Shown: piece after piece, positions 18,380 to 28,662 of the stretch
How the letters are laid out: every line of letters starts with the position of its first letter
Position numbering within the stretch: the stretch's first letter is position 1
Assembly: GCF_001552615.1 (NCBI RefSeq)
Contig: NZ_BCRN01000001.1
Coordinates: 496,001 to 560,000, forward strand
Length of the DNA: 64,000 bases
Direction: 5' to 3'
DNA from: Millisia brevis NBRC 105863
Lineage (GTDB): Bacteria; Actinomycetota; Actinomycetes; Mycobacteriales; Mycobacteriaceae
The notes under the pieces: model-generated
What the model was told of the DNA's origin: nothing
What the model saw: only the letters and a program-made list of their open reading frames with translations
The model's database searches: none
Program-made: the position numbers and the translations under genes

Positions 18380-20718
18380 GTGCGATCCGCCGGGTCGGGG
18401 GTGCCGCGGAAGCGATGCCACAGCCGTCGTCCCACCAGCAGCAACAGGACACCGCCCGCCAGGACGGTGATCACGGTGAAGGCGGTCCCGTAATTGCTCG
18501 ACCGCACGGTCACCGTGCTCGCCTGGCCCAGTGGCGTTCCGCTGGGGGTGGTGACCGCGACCTCGACCTGCAGGCTGCGGGAGTCCGCTATCTGCACCGG
18601 CACCTGGAGCGAGCGGCTACCACGGGCCGGCAGCTGCTGGAGGCCGATATCGCCCACGGTGATGCCGTCCGGCGTTTCGAAGCGCAGCGCCACCACGATC
18701 GGCACCGGCAGATCGTTGCGGGCGACCAGCAGCATCGGCGACTGTTCGGAGGCGAGGGTGAACACCCCGCCGGGGGCGACGACCGAGACCGAATCGACGA
18801 TCGTGCCCAACTCGGCGTCGACCGCGTCGATGCGGCGGTCCCCCTCGGTGGCGTCGGTACCGTCGGCTCCCGCCCGGCCGGCCAGCGCCCGCACCAGGTC
18901 CTCCCAGAGCGGGGCCACGAACTGGTCCGGCGTCGGCGGAACCTGGGTATCGGAGGTCAACGCGGCCCGCAGGTCGGTGATGCGCGAGCCGATCTGCGCC
19001 ACGCGGCGAATGTCCGCGTCGACGCCCCCGGCCTCGTCGGTCGCCGTACCCCCGTCGGTGGCCGTACCCCCGTCGGCTGTGGTGCCCCCGTCGGTCGGCG
19101 AACCGCTGCCGGTCGCCGCGGCGGAACCGCCATCGGTCGAGTCCGACCCGTCGGTGCCGGTCGTCGAGGGGGTCGTGGCCGCCGCCAGAGCGTCGTCGAG
19201 GGATCGGGGGGCCATCCGAGCGGATGTGAACTGCGCGGTGACAGCGCCGAGCACCGCGGCGGCACCGCTGCGGTCGGCCTCCCAGATCTGCGGAGGCGCG
19301 ATCACCAGCTGCGGGTCGGGGTTCGCGGCGAAGATATGCCAGTACGTCGCGGCTGTCGCGGACTGAATCCGCGCCGCGAGGGATTCCGGCGTGACATCGG
19401 TGGACGAGTCCGCCGGAGCCAACGGAATCACACCCATATCGGCCAGTGTGGTCGAAAGAACGCGATCGTACGAGGCGATCCGTCCGGTAGCGGTGCCGAC
19501 GGTGTCGGTTCCGGCGACCACCAGGCCGGCATCCGGGCGTTCCGAGGCCACCGCCGCCAGCCCCGCGGCGTCGAGCGAGCCGTCGGTCGGCCAGACGACA
19601 TCACTGCTGCTGACGTTGAGCTCGGAGTTGATCACGTCGACCGGGGTACGCAGCGCACTGGCCAGCAATTCCGGGTTTCCGGCGGCGGCGACCCGGTTCA
19701 GATCGGTCTGCCCGAACGGCAGCGCGATCACACAGCGGCCGGCCGCCAGCGTTCGCAGCCGGTCGAGCCAACTGCTCGCCGACGCGGCGCCCACGCCGGC
19801 GACCGTGCTCGAGTCGGGGTTGTCGGGCTCGGTCAGAACGCGGTAGCCGCGGGTCATATTGACCACCGTGACCAGCAGGTCCGGGTCGATCGCCAGGCAG
19901 ACCGAATCGGCCAGGGGCGTCGCCGCGCCGCGTCGGCTCTCGGCGTCGAGGGCATCGGACAGCGCGCCGACCAGGTCGTCGAGGCGTCCGCCCGAGGCCA
20001 GGGAGCCGGCCAGCGAATCGTTGGTCAGGGTGACCTCGTCGGTGGTACCCGGCACGCCGCCGACCAGCGCGGCGGGCGCGGCCAACGGCCACAACAGGGT
20101 CGTCGGCATCGGTCCGACCGACTGTTGGGCGCCGAAGGGCGTCGAGATGACCGGCAGCAGGAAACGCGAATCGTCCAATCGGGCGGGTCCACCGAAGTCG
20201 GGGGTGCCGTTGACGTTGACCAGCAACGGGTACATCCCGGTGGTCGTGATCGCCAGTGAGCCGTTTGTCGACACGCCGGTCGGATCGGCGAACAGCGGCA
20301 GGGCCAGGGTGAACGTCGAGCTCTCCCCCGGCATCAGGGTCTGCGAGATGTCGATGAAGGGGCCGACGGTGTCGAAGGCGGCCTGATCGCGCAGCAGGCT
20401 CGAGCGCAGTTCGTCGGTCGAGTTCAGGCTCGGACCGCGCTGCAGCCGCACCGAGATATCGCTGACCCGTCGATCCCCGACATTGCTGACCGTGCCCGTG
20501 ACCGACACCCGGTTGTTGGTGGTCGAGCCGATTGTCGGGGTGATCGAGTCGATCGACAGGTCGAGGAATCGGGTGGTGGCCGAGCCGTCCGGCTGCGCGC
20601 CCACCGGCGCCGCGGCGGTGACCATCGTCAACGCCGACCAGCTCAGCACCATCGCGAGGGCAAGCAGCATCGCCGGCAGGGCCGACAACGGGTACGCGAG
20701 GCGGGACCGACGTGTCAT
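18376..20718 (-). CDS. DUF6049 secreted/membrane-anchored protein (Rv3909 type)
   Basis: This unnamed protein always precedes murJ in mycolic-acid actinobacteria, suggesting a cell-wall role. The 780-residue product has a signal peptide ([20 protein letters not shown] to about residue 42), two immunoglobulin-like domains near the N-terminus and another near the C-terminus, a central domain, a Gly/Thr/Asp repeat, and one C-terminal membrane helix (about 745-768, [15 protein letters not shown]). Most of it should be outside the membrane. It overlaps Nudix upstream and murJ downstream by 4 bp each, so the three form one operon. Confidence 0.85.
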   Translation of the reverse strand: MTRRSRLAYPLSALPAMLLALAMVLSWSALTMVTAAAPVGAQPDGSATTRFLDLSIDSITPTIGSTTNNRVSVTGTVSNVGDRRVSDISVRLQRGPSLNSTDELRSSLLRDQAAFDTVGPFIDISQTLMPGESSTFTLALPLFADPTGVSTNGSLAITTTGMYPLLVNVNGTPDFGGPARLDDSRFLLPVISTPFGAQQSVGPMPTTLLWPLAAPAALVGGVPGTTDEVTLTNDSLAGSLASGGRLDDLVGALSDALDAESRRGAATPLADSVCLAIDPDLLVTVVNMTRGYRVLTEPDNPDSSTVAGVGAASASSWLDRLRTLAAGRCVIALPFGQTDLNRVAAAGNPELLASALRTPVDVINSELNVSSSDVVWPTDGSLDAAGLAAVASERPDAGLVVAGTDTVGTATGRIASYDRVLSTTLADMGVIPLAPADSSTDVTPESLAARIQSATAATYWHIFAANPDPQLVIAPPQIWEADRSGAAAVLGAVTAQFTSARMAPRSLDDALAAATTPSTTGTDGSDSTDGGSAAATGSGSPTDGGTTADGGTATDGGTATDEAGGVDADIRRVAQIGSRITDLRAALTSDTQVPPTPDQFVAPLWEDLVRALAGRAGADGTDATEGDRRIDAVDAELGTIVDSVSVVAPGGVFTLASEQSPMLLVARNDLPVPIVVALRFETPDGITVGDIGLQQLPARGSRSLQVPVQIADSRSLQVEVAVTTPSGTPLGQASTVTVRSSNYGTAFTVITVLAGGVLLLLVGRRLWHRFRGTPDPADRT
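19036..19089 (-). repeat. 18-bp tandem repeat inside the DUF6049 gene
   Basis: Three 18-bp units (19036-19053, 19054-19071, 19072-19089) encode the hydrophilic hexapeptide T/A-D-G-G-T-A. The third unit is diverged. It is in frame, so copy number can vary without breaking the gene. Confidence 0.7.
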
Positions 20719-21266
20719 TCGGGAGCGGGGGCCGTTTCCGGTCCGCGTTCCATCCGTTCGATCAGTTCGCCGGCCAGACCGGCGAGACGGCGTTCGTCGG
20801 CGTAGGCCAGTCGCCGGTCGAGTTCGTCGAGCGGGACCCAGGCGACCTCGGTGACCTCGACATCCTCGTCGGACAGTTCGCCGCCGGTGCGCCGCATCAG
20901 ATAGTGATGCACCGTCTTGTGGATACGCCGACCCTCGGTGACGAACCAGTAGTCGATACTGCCGAGCGAGGCGAGGACCGTCCCCTCGATGCCGGTCTCC
21001 TCGCGCACCTCGCGCATCGCGGTCTGCTCCGGGGTCTCACCGGACTCGATATGTCCCTTGGGCAGCGACCACAGCAGCCGACCACGACGATCGGTGCGAC
21101 CGATCAGGGCGACCCGCAGGTTGTCCCGCGGCCCGTCGAGACCCGCGACGACCAGGCCGCCGGCCGAGGTCTCGCGCACCGTGCGCAGGTGGGGTTTGTC
21201 GGCCGAACGCGCCTTGCGCCGCCGCTGCGTGGAGCGGCCACTCGGGGCATCGTCGGAACCGGACAC
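20715..21266 (-). CDS. Nudix hydrolase (MutT4/Rv3908-like)
   Basis: Nudix enzymes hydrolyse nucleoside diphosphates linked to another group. The 183-residue product has a complete Nudix box, [20 protein letters not shown] followed by TG, preceded by WSLPKG. The basic N-terminus ([13 protein letters not shown]) is as in the mycobacterial homologue. The GTG start ([10 protein letters not shown]) at 21266 is chosen, since the upstream frame runs into the pcnA promoter. Substrate cannot be read from sequence. It overlaps the DUF6049 gene by 4 bp and is divergent from pcnA. Confidence 0.9.
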   Translation of the reverse strand: MSGSDDAPSGRSTQRRRKARSADKPHLRTVRETSAGGLVVAGLDGPRDNLRVALIGRTDRRGRLLWSLPKGHIESGETPEQTAMREVREETGIEGTVLASLGSIDYWFVTEGRRIHKTVHHYLMRRTGGELSDEDVEVTEVAWVPLDELDRRLAYADERRLAGLAGELIERMERGPETAPAPE

Positions 21267-21426
21267 GAATCGATAATAGGACGAGATGATCAGCCGACCG
21301 GTCGGCCAGGCGCGTGAGCACACCACTTCGGGGCGGCGTCCGCGGTCGATGGCGAACCTCGGCCGGTGATCGGTGAGCGGGATACCGACGGCGGCGGTGC
21401 GGCGGCGGCCGGTAGGCTGCGGCAAC

Positions 21427-22917
21427 GTGTTCGACTCGTCCGTTTCCGCCGGTCGCCGGGAGAGACTGCTCGCCGCCGCGGAGGTCACCCTGCGAACGTA
21501 CTCGCCGGTGCTCACCCCACTCGGCGCGCGGTTCGCCGAACGCGGCCACCGTCTCTATCTGGTCGGCGGCTCGGTGCGCGACGCCCTGCTGGGCCGGATG
21601 GGTACCGATCTCGATTTCACCACCGATGCTCGTCCGGAGCAGGTCCAGAGCCTGTTGTCCGGGTGGGCGGACCATCGGTGGGATACCGGGATCGAGTTCG
21701 GCACGATCAGTGCGGTCAAGGACGACCTGCAGATCGAGATCACCACGTTCCGCTCCGATACCTACGACGGGACGAGCCGCAACCCGGCCGTCGTCTACGG
21801 CGATTCCCTCGAGGGCGATCTGGTGCGGCGCGACTTCACCATCAACGCGATGGCGGTCGGCATCGCCGCGGACGGCGCTCTCGACTTCATCGATCCGCTC
21901 GACGGCATATCCGCGCTCATCGCCGGAATCATCGACACGCCGGCGGCACCCGAACAGTCGTTCGGTGACGATCCGCTGCGGATGCTGCGCGCTGTGCGTT
22001 TCGTCTCCCAGCTCGGCTTCGCCCTCGCCCCCCGGGTCGAGGCGGCGATCACCACGATGGTCGCCGATATCGACCGCATCACCCCGGAGCGGGTGCGCAC
22101 CGAACTGGACAAGCTGATCCTCGGCGAACATCCGGTCGAGGCGATCGACCTGATGTGCACCACCGGTCTGGCGCAGCGCATCATGCCGGAGATTCCGGCG
22201 ATGTCGCTCGAGATCGACGAGCACCACCAGCACAAGGACGTCTACCGGCATTCGCTGACCGTGCTGCGGCAGGCGATCGACCTGGAGGACAACGCCGGCG
22301 GCGCCGTACCCGGCCCGGACCTGGTGCTGCGGTGGGCGGCGCTGCTGCACGACATCGGCAAGCCGGCGACCAAGCGGGCCGAACCGCACGGCGGCGTCAG
22401 CTTCCATCACCACGAGGTGGTGGGCGCCAAGATGGTGCGCAAGCGACTGCGGGCCCTGCGCTATCCGAAGCGCACCATCGAGGACATCGGTCAGCTGGTC
22501 TTTCTGCACCTGCGGTTCCACGGCTACGGCGAAGGCGCGTGGACCGATTCGGCGGTCCGCCGCTACGCCACCGACGCCGGAGATCTGCTGCCGCGGCTGC
22601 ACAAGTTGGTGCGCGCGGACTGTACGACGCGCAATCGGCGCCGAGCCGCCGCGCTGCAGGCGACCTACGACGACCTCGAGCGGCGGATCGACGAGATCCG
22701 CCAGGCCGAGGATCTCGCCCGGGTGCGACCGGACCTCGACGGCAACGCGATCATGACGCTGCTCGATCTGCGGCCGGGTCCCGACGTCGGCCGAGCGTGG
22801 CGATACCTCAAGGAGTTGCGTCTCGATCGCGGTCCACTGACCCGCGATGAGGCCGAGGACGCACTGCGCGAATGGTGGGCCGGCGAGCAGGCATCCGGGG
22901 AATCCGCCGAAGGGTAG
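21427..22917 (+). CDS. pcnA: CCA-adding tRNA nucleotidyltransferase
   Basis: This enzyme adds or repairs the 3' CCA of tRNAs. The class II nucleotidyltransferase head has [13 protein letters not shown] and TDLDFTTD (catalytic DxD). The neck helices follow ([29 protein letters not shown]). A C-terminal HD domain ([12 protein letters not shown], then [10 protein letters not shown]) is usual in actinobacterial PcnA. The GTG at 21427 lies 8 bp after TAGGCT (21413-21418), so a leaderless start is likely; this gives 496 residues. A GTG at 21373 is the alternative. Confidence 0.94.
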   Translation: MFDSSVSAGRRERLLAAAEVTLRTYSPVLTPLGARFAERGHRLYLVGGSVRDALLGRMGTDLDFTTDARPEQVQSLLSGWADHRWDTGIEFGTISAVKDDLQIEITTFRSDTYDGTSRNPAVVYGDSLEGDLVRRDFTINAMAVGIAADGALDFIDPLDGISALIAGIIDTPAAPEQSFGDDPLRMLRAVRFVSQLGFALAPRVEAAITTMVADIDRITPERVRTELDKLILGEHPVEAIDLMCTTGLAQRIMPEIPAMSLEIDEHHQHKDVYRHSLTVLRQAIDLEDNAGGAVPGPDLVLRWAALLHDIGKPATKRAEPHGGVSFHHHEVVGAKMVRKRLRALRYPKRTIEDIGQLVFLHLRFHGYGEGAWTDSAVRRYATDAGDLLPRLHKLVRADCTTRNRRRAAALQATYDDLERRIDEIRQAEDLARVRPDLDGNAIMTLLDLRPGPDVGRAWRYLKELRLDRGPLTRDEAEDALREWWAGEQASGESAEG

Positions 22918-23049
22918 TGGCCCGCGCGGCTGCTCGGTCGAACGCCGACCCGAAATTCCGGCCGGCGAAATAGTCGCCGGCCGAGGCGGTTTCCCCGTTC
23001 GCGCCGCCCGGGTGGGCGCGCCGGCGCAGCTGCGGGAATAATCACCGCC

Positions 23050-23853
23050 GTGCCGCAGCGAACCGTATCCAGCAAGATCTCCCTCGAGGTCACCGAGACC
23101 GCCGACCTCGTCTTTTCCGTGGCGGTGGCCGCGACCAATGCGGTCGTCTCGGAATCGTTGTCGATTGTCGTGGGCGGCGTCGAACAGCAGGTCGAGGAGA
23201 TCCCCGGGCCGGTGGGTACCCGGCTGCATCGGGTCCCGGCCGCGGCGGTCGGCTCGCTGCAGTTGACATACTCGGCCACGGTCGACGAGGCACCCGCCCC
23301 CTCTCCGGTCACCGAACTCGATTCGATCGAATTCCTGCGTCCCAGTCGGTACTGCGACTCCGATCGTCTGGCGTCGCTCTCGAATGCGCTCTTCGGGAGC
23401 TACGGCGGCGAGGAGTTGGTGCGGCGCACCACCCAGTGGGTCCTCGACAACATCACCTACGCGCCGGGCAGCACCGGCCCGGTCGACGGCGCGCTCGAGG
23501 CGTACCTGCATCGGCAGGGGGTCTGCCGGGACAGCTCGCACCTGCTGATCACCTTCCTGCGCGCCTGCGGACTACCCGCCCGGTTGGTGTCCTGCTACGC
23601 ACCCGGCTTGGTGCCCATGGACTTCCACGCCCTGACCGAGGTGCTGCTCGACGGCGCCTGGTACGTCCTCGACGGCACCGGACTGGCGCCCCGACCGGCG
23701 CTGGTGCGCATCGCGACCGGCCGGGACGCGGCGGACTCGGCGTTCCTGACCGTGCAGAGCGGCCGGGCGGATATGGGCCTGATGGAGGTCAACGCCGTCG
23801 TCGACGGGACGCTTCCCGGGGACGACGGAATGTCGCTCGTGCAGGTGCGCTGA
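23050..23853 (+). CDS. Transglutaminase-like cysteine protease-fold protein
   Basis: The 267-residue product has an N-terminal beta-rich domain (about 1-100) and a transglutaminase core (about 105-230). The catalytic triad is visible: Cys in HRQGVCRDSSHL, His in PMDFHALTEVLL, Asp in WYVLDGTGLAP. No signal peptide is present, so it is probably cytoplasmic. Function is unknown; such proteins act as peptidases or amidases. The GTG start follows AATAAT by a few bases, and there is no Shine-Dalgarno, suggesting a leaderless message. It ends 4 bp from the convergent tetR gene. Confidence 0.85.
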   Translation: MPQRTVSSKISLEVTETADLVFSVAVAATNAVVSESLSIVVGGVEQQVEEIPGPVGTRLHRVPAAAVGSLQLTYSATVDEAPAPSPVTELDSIEFLRPSRYCDSDRLASLSNALFGSYGGEELVRRTTQWVLDNITYAPGSTGPVDGALEAYLHRQGVCRDSSHLLITFLRACGLPARLVSCYAPGLVPMDFHALTEVLLDGAWYVLDGTGLAPRPALVRIATGRDAADSAFLTVQSGRADMGLMEVNAVVDGTLPGDDGMSLVQVR

Positions 23854-23857
23854 CCGC

Positions 23858-24481
23858 TCAGGGGTCGGCGTCGACCGACTGCAGGATGATGTCGAGCTGG
23901 CCGGCGAATCGCTGATCCGCGGGCCGAAAGATCAACCGGCCCAGTTCGATTGCCAACGGATGGTCGGGGCCGATCGCGCGGTCGCGGGCGGCGATCGAGT
24001 AGCGTTCCGATCCGGATTGGGATCGTTCCTGTTCCTCGATGACGAAACCGGTGACGAATGCGTTCACCAGATCGAACATGTCGACGATCCGATCGAGCGG
24101 GATCCCGCGCGCGAGAAGTCGAGTCGGCCAGATCTCCTGATCCCGTAACGGTGTCGGGTCGACCAGGCGGGTCCCACTGAATGTGCGGGCTCCGTCGCGG
24201 TGGCGGAGGTAGTGCCCGCGCAGGTCGATCGCATAGCGGCGCAGCACCTCCCCGAACGTCAGATGCTCCGGTAGGGCCAGCAGGTCGGCGGTCACCCGAA
24301 GCGCGATCTCGGTGCCCATCAGATCGAGCAATTCCTGCTTGGACGACAGATGCCAGTACAGCGCGGGCGCCTTGACGTCGAGTCGCGTCGCCAATGCGCG
24401 CACCGTCAGTCCGTCGATGCCCACCTCGTCGAGCAGGTCGAAGGCCGCGTCGACGATCACCCGCTTGGTCAAGCCCGCCAC
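23858..24481 (-). CDS. TetR-family repressor
   Basis: The 207-residue product has a helix-turn-helix (about residues 20-60; LTVRALATRLDVKAPALYWH) of the TetR subfamily close to tetracycline repressors (YWHLSSKQELLDLM), and an all-helical ligand-binding domain with FVTGFVIEEQERSQ. GTG 24481 is preferred because TAAGGT ends 7 bp upstream, consistent with a leaderless start; GTG 24490 would add three residues. It faces away from an oxidoreductase gene, and two operator palindromes lie between them, so it should repress both itself and that gene. Confidence 0.88.
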   Translation of the reverse strand: MAGLTKRVIVDAAFDLLDEVGIDGLTVRALATRLDVKAPALYWHLSSKQELLDLMGTEIALRVTADLLALPEHLTFGEVLRRYAIDLRGHYLRHRDGARTFSGTRLVDPTPLRDQEIWPTRLLARGIPLDRIVDMFDLVNAFVTGFVIEEQERSQSGSERYSIAARDRAIGPDHPLAIELGRLIFRPADQRFAGQLDIILQSVDADP

Positions 24482-24490
24482 CCTTGACAC

Positions 24491-24505
24491 CTTAACACCG
24501 TTAAG
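24491..24505. promoter_or_regulatory. TetR operator 1
   Basis: CTTAAC-ACC-GTTAAG is a perfect 6-bp inverted repeat. It lies between a consensus -35 TTGACA (24484-24489, plus strand) and the probable -10 of the oxidoreductase promoter, and overlaps the -10 of tetR. Binding here would block both directions. Confidence 0.75.
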
Positions 24506-24525
24506 CGCATCCTCGGAGGAGGCAA

Positions 24526-24540
24526 TTTAACAACGTTAAG
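24526..24540. promoter_or_regulatory. TetR operator 2
   Basis: TTTAAC-AAC-GTTAAG repeats the TTAAC-N3-GTTAA palindrome 35 bp from operator 1. It ends in the AAGGAG Shine-Dalgarno of the following gene. Confidence 0.75.
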
Positions 24541-24548
24541 GAGATGCG

Positions 24549-25535
24549 ATGAAGGCAGTACAAGTCGAGGGAAGGGACATTCCGCCGGTCGAGTCCGAGA
24601 TCCCGGAGCCCCGGACGGGACCCGGATATCGGATCGTCGAATTGGTCGGTGCCGGCGTGCACGTCGTGGTGCGGTCGATCGCCTCCGGTCGGCATTACAC
24701 CGCCGACGGGGTGTGGCCACTGGTCCCCGGCGTGGACGCCGTCGCCCGCACCGCGGACGGCTCCCTGATCTACACCGGTCGCGCCGGCGATCCCGGTGGC
24801 ACGATGGCGCAGCGCTTCGCCGCTCCGGAGCGGTTCGCGATCCCGGTGCCGACCGGCGGAGATCCGTTGGCGGTCGCCGCGGGGGTCAATCCGGCGATGT
24901 CGTCCTGGATCCCGCTGGGCGAGCGCGTCGAGAACCTCGGGGACGTCGGACTCGGGACGGTGGTGGTCCTGGGAGCCACGGGGACCGCAGGGCGTATCGC
25001 GGTGGGAAATGCTGCCCTGCTCGGTGCCGACACGGTGGTCGCGGTGGGCCGCAACGGCGCCCGTCTCGACGCCCTGGCCGTGCCCGAGGGGACGAGACTG
25101 CGGATCGTACGGCTGACCGAGGAACCCGACACGGACGCCGCGGCCCTGGCCGACGCGATCGGCGACGTCCAGCCGACCACGGTGCTCGACTACGTGTGGG
25201 GGCCGACCGCCGAGGCGATGTTCGAAGCGCTCGGCAGGCGGCCGGTCGGCGACGGTGTCACCGAAACACGGTATATCGAGATCGGGTCGATGGGCGGCCC
25301 GAGCGCGGTCCTGCCCGCCGCCCTGTTGCGCAGCCGCCGGATCAGCGTGGTCGGCAGCGGGATCGGAAGCGCTTCTCCGGCAGCGTTGTTGCGACTGCTG
25401 CCCGATCTCGTGGAACGCATCGCGGACGGCAGTATCGCCGTCAGCTACGCGGCGTTCCCGATGGCCCGGGTCGAACAAGCCTGGGCGGCCGCACAATCCG
25501 ATCCGGAGCGTCGAGTGGTGATCGTGCCGGACTGA
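24549..25535 (+). CDS. Zinc-free quinone oxidoreductase-type MDR enzyme
   Basis: This medium-chain NAD(P)H-dependent oxidoreductase has 328 residues. The GroES-like N-terminal domain (about 1-120) lacks the catalytic zinc ligands. The nucleotide-binding domain starts at VVVLGATGTAGRIAVGNAAL (AxGxxG-type motif). The ATG has AAGGAG 6 bp upstream, overlapping a TetR operator. Substrate is unknown; regulation by a TetR protein points to an inducible detoxification role. It ends 2 bp from the convergent polymerase gene. Confidence 0.88.
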   Translation: MKAVQVEGRDIPPVESEIPEPRTGPGYRIVELVGAGVHVVVRSIASGRHYTADGVWPLVPGVDAVARTADGSLIYTGRAGDPGGTMAQRFAAPERFAIPVPTGGDPLAVAAGVNPAMSSWIPLGERVENLGDVGLGTVVVLGATGTAGRIAVGNAALLGADTVVAVGRNGARLDALAVPEGTRLRIVRLTEEPDTDAAALADAIGDVQPTTVLDYVWGPTAEAMFEALGRRPVGDGVTETRYIEIGSMGGPSAVLPAALLRSRRISVVGSGIGSASPAALLRLLPDLVERIADGSIAVSYAAFPMARVEQAWAAAQSDPERRVVIVPD

Positions 25536-25537
25536 GG

Positions 25538-26503
25538 TCAGTCGAGTTCTTCGGGCTCCGGCACCGACCCCGAGCCCTCGGCTTCGTCGCGGTCGGCCCA
25601 TTCGAGCAGCTCGAACGGATCGAAGACCGCCTCGTCGATACCGGCGTGCAGGTCGCCCAGCCGCGCGAAGCGTTCCGGGATCGTGGCGAGGGTGAAGTCG
25701 GCCGGATGGCAGTCGGCCACCTCGTCCCAGGTCACCGGGGCCGAGGCCCGCGCATCCGGGGTACCGCGCAGCGAATAGGCGGCCGCGATCGTGTGGTCGC
25801 GGGCATTCTGATTGAAGTCGACGAAGACCTTGGCCGGATCGCGGTCCTTGCGCCACCAGGTCGTGGTCGCGTCCTGCGGGATGCGCCGCTCGACCTCGCG
25901 GGCGAACGCCAGCGCGGCGCGGCGCACGTCGGTGAAGCCGTGGGTCGGCGGGATGCGCACGTAGATGTGCATGCCGGAGCCCCCGGTGGTCTTCGGCCAG
26001 CCGACCGCACCGAGATCGTCGAGCACCTCGCGGGCGACGAGCGCCACCCGACGCACGGTATCGAAGTCGCAGGCCTCGCCCGGATCGAGGTCGATACGCC
26101 ATTCGTCCGGGGCCTCGACGTTGGCCCGGCGGCTGTTCCACGGATGGAATTCGACCGTCGACATCTGTACCGCCCAGATCACCGAACCGAGCTCGGTGAC
26201 ACACAATTCGTCGGCGGTCCGGTGGTAGCGAGGGAAATAGATCCGAGCGGTCTGTACCCACTCCGGGGCGCCGCGCGGCAGCCGCTTCTGGTGCACCTTC
26301 TCCCCGGTGATCCCGGTGGGAAACCGGTGCAGCATGCACGGGCGCTCCCGCAGGGCACGCACGATGCCGTCGCCGACCGACAGGTAATAGTTGGCCACAT
26401 CGAGCTTGGTGTAGCCGTGCTCGGGAAAGTAGACCCGATCCGGGCTGGACAGCCGGACCGTCCGGTCGCCGACGGCCAGCTCGGTCGCGGACGTCGTGGC
26501 CAT
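25538..26503 (-). CDS. LigD-type DNA polymerase/primase domain protein
   Basis: This is a stand-alone archaeo-eukaryotic primase-like polymerase of the LigD PolDom family, which fills gaps with ribonucleotides or deoxynucleotides in break repair. The 321-residue product shows WRIDLDPGEACDFDTVR (catalytic DLD), TTGGSGMHIYVRIPP and ARDHTIAAAYSLRG. No ligase or nuclease domain is attached. Start ATG 26503 (MATTSATELAV) is preferred over a GTG two codons upstream. It is 44 bp downstream of the sirtuin gene on the same strand. Confidence 0.9.
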   Translation of the reverse strand: MATTSATELAVGDRTVRLSSPDRVYFPEHGYTKLDVANYYLSVGDGIVRALRERPCMLHRFPTGITGEKVHQKRLPRGAPEWVQTARIYFPRYHRTADELCVTELGSVIWAVQMSTVEFHPWNSRRANVEAPDEWRIDLDPGEACDFDTVRRVALVAREVLDDLGAVGWPKTTGGSGMHIYVRIPPTHGFTDVRRAALAFAREVERRIPQDATTTWWRKDRDPAKVFVDFNQNARDHTIAAAYSLRGTPDARASAPVTWDEVADCHPADFTLATIPERFARLGDLHAGIDEAVFDPFELLEWADRDEAEGSGSVPEPEELD

Positions 26504-26547
26504 GGTCACCCCCCTGCTGGTAGGTAGCACCGGTGAATCGGGCCGGC

Positions 26548-27237
26548 TCAGCGACGGGCGAGCACCTCGTCGACCCATTCCGGCACCAGCATGCCGGCCG
26601 GACCGCGCCGCGACTCCCCGAAGTTGTCGGATCCCTCACTGCGCTCGAGATTGATCTCCAACGTGCGCGCGCCGGTCGCACCGGCAAACGACACGAAGCC
26701 GGCCGCCGGATAGACCGCGCCCGAGGTGCCGATCGAGACGAACTCGTCGCACATCAACAGCGCGTGCTGGATGTACTCCATGTCGTACGGCACCTCGCCG
26801 AACCAGACGACGTCCGGGCGCAGGGTATGCCGACCGCAGACCGGGCACGGCGGATGTGGGGCGAGATCGCCGTCCCACGGGCTCTGTTGGCCGCAGCTGG
26901 TGCACAGCGCCGAGCGCAATTGGCCGTGCATGTGCACCACCGACTGCGATCCCGCCCGTTCGTGCAGATCGTCGATGTTCTGCGTGACGATCACCAGGCC
27001 GTCGTCGTAGGCCGCTTCCAACTGGGCGAGCGCGTAGTGCGCCGGATTGGGCTCCACGTCGGCCAGCAGCCGTCGTCGGGTGTCGTAGAAGCTCTGCACG
27101 AGATCGGGATTCGCGGCGAACGCCTCCGGGGTGGCGACGTCGGCGACCGCGTGGCCCTCCCACAGACCGCCGGCGTCCCGGAAGGTCGGCACCCCGCTCT
27201 CGGCGGAGATCCCCGCCCCGGTGAGTACGACGATCAC
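26548..27237 (-). CDS. cobB: NAD-dependent deacylase (class III sirtuin)
   Basis: Sirtuins remove acyl groups from lysine with NAD. The 229-residue product has TGAGISAESGVPTFRDAGGL, TQNIDDLHERAG, the catalytic His in VVHMHGQL, and a zinc site CTSC...CPVC. The Y-x-x-R pair in SFYDTRRRL is the class III mark for negatively charged acyl groups, so desuccinylase activity is likely as well as deacetylation. It is cytoplasmic and directly upstream of the polymerase gene. Confidence 0.93.
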   Translation of the reverse strand: MIVVLTGAGISAESGVPTFRDAGGLWEGHAVADVATPEAFAANPDLVQSFYDTRRRLLADVEPNPAHYALAQLEAAYDDGLVIVTQNIDDLHERAGSQSVVHMHGQLRSALCTSCGQQSPWDGDLAPHPPCPVCGRHTLRPDVVWFGEVPYDMEYIQHALLMCDEFVSIGTSGAVYPAAGFVSFAGATGARTLEINLERSEGSDNFGESRRGPAGMLVPEWVDEVLARR

Positions 27238-27363
27238 GGCCGATCTCGCCGAGCGTCGACGGCCGCGAGCCGGTCGGATGTACGGATGCCGGTGGGTGCA
27301 GTTCCTGGGGACCTCATGGTTGCTTCATCGTGGCATGCTCGCCGCCGGCTCGAGCGGCGGGTG

Positions 27364-28662
27364 TCAACGCCGTTGAACCGCGACGACGGCGGCGGCCGCC
27401 GCGTAGAGGATCGCCCCGAAGACAAGCAGCGCGAACGCGCCCACGGCACCGACCAGTGCGGCCGCTCCGGCGATCGCAACGACGAAGATCGCGTTGAAGA
27501 CGGTGTCCTGCAGCGAGAACAGTCGCCCGCGCAGGTCGTCGTCCGCGGTGAGCTGGACCGCCGCGTCGCCGCAGAGCTTGATGGACTGCCCGGCGAATCC
27601 GATCACCGCCGCCCCGACCGGAAGCACGTTCACTTCCAGTGGGGCGACCAGCAGCCCTTGTCCGACCGCGGCGATCGTCAGGGCGATCGGCAGACAGGCG
27701 GCGGCGCCGATCCGACGCAGCGCCGCCGGGATCACCACTGCGGCCGGCAACATCCCGGCGGCGGTCGCCCCGGCGATCACGCCGAATCCGGAGAGCCCGC
27801 CGAGGGCGAGCGATGCCGACTCCCGCAGATGCAGGACGACCGCCAAAGTGGTGATGCCGAAGACCGCGCGGTGGGTGCCGAGGGCGAGGAACGCCGTGCG
27901 CAGCGGCCGGGACCGCCGGATCTCGCCCATCGCGGCGAGCCCGCCGATCACCAACTCGCGCACCGTCTCTCGTGCCGCTCCGGCGGTCCCGGATCCGTTG
28001 GCTTCCGAGCCGCCGGCACCGACCGGTCCGCCCGTCGACGAGGTGGGACCGAGGGGTCCACCGGCGAGCGGTGTCCCGCCGAGCCGATCGGCGGGGAAGC
28101 CGGCCAGGATGGCCGCGGCCAGCAGCGGTGCGATCACCGCGGTCGCCACCACCTCCGCCGAACCGTCACCGATCCCCCACCACAGCGACAGCCCGACCGC
28201 CGCTCCGGCGCCGAGCGCGGTGACCCCCGCACCGATCGTGACCAGCGCCGCGTTGAAGGTCACTACCCGCTCGGGCGGCACCAGATTCGGCAGCGCCGCC
28301 GAGACGCCGGCCGCGGCGAAACGGGAGACCCCCGCCGTCATCAGGGCCACGACCAGCACCGAGGTCGTCGGGGCATCGGCCAACAGGGCCGCGGCGGCCA
28401 CCGCGTAGAGCCCGGCCCGCAGCACGGTGGCGACCAGCAGAGCCCGCTTGCGCGGCCCCCGATCGAGGGTGGTGCCGATGAACGGACCGAGCACGGAGTA
28501 CGGCAGCAGCAGCACCGCGAAGCCGACGGCGATCTCCAGCGGGCCGGCCGCGCGATGCGGGTCGAACAGGATCGCGCCGCCGAGTGCGGCCTGGAACATG
28601 CCGTCCCCGAACTGGCCGATCAGCTTCGCCCCGGCCAGCCGCGCGGGCAGTCCGCGGATCAC
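27364..28662 (-). CDS. MFS transporter (Rv0037c-like)
   Basis: This 432-residue integral membrane protein has about 12 hydrophobic segments. The MFS loop motif appears as GTTLDRGPRKRALL (about residues 63-76). A Gly/Ser-rich cytoplasmic loop (about 195-225) separates the two halves. It starts with GTG. It sits in the same order relative to YqgE and leuS as Rv0037c in M. tuberculosis. Substrate is unknown. It is divergent from the YqgE gene; the 203 bp between them show no obvious operator. Confidence 0.85.
   Translation of the reverse strand: MIRGLPARLAGAKLIGQFGDGMFQAALGGAILFDPHRAAGPLEIAVGFAVLLLPYSVLGPFIGTTLDRGPRKRALLVATVLRAGLYAVAAAALLADAPTTSVLVVALMTAGVSRFAAAGVSAALPNLVPPERVVTFNAALVTIGAGVTALGAGAAVGLSLWWGIGDGSAEVVATAVIAPLLAAAILAGFPADRLGGTPLAGGPLGPTSSTGGPVGAGGSEANGSGTAGAARETVRELVIGGLAAMGEIRRSRPLRTAFLALGTHRAVFGITTLAVVLHLRESASLALGGLSGFGVIAGATAAGMLPAAVVIPAALRRIGAAACLPIALTIAAVGQGLLVAPLEVNVLPVGAAVIGFAGQSIKLCGDAAVQLTADDDLRGRLFSLQDTVFNAIFVVAIAGAAALVGAVGAFALLVFGAILYAAAAAVVAVQRR

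Noticed and set aside
21037-23541. 834-codon minus-strand frame over pcnA
   Set aside because: It is antisense to pcnA, with no recognisable domain.
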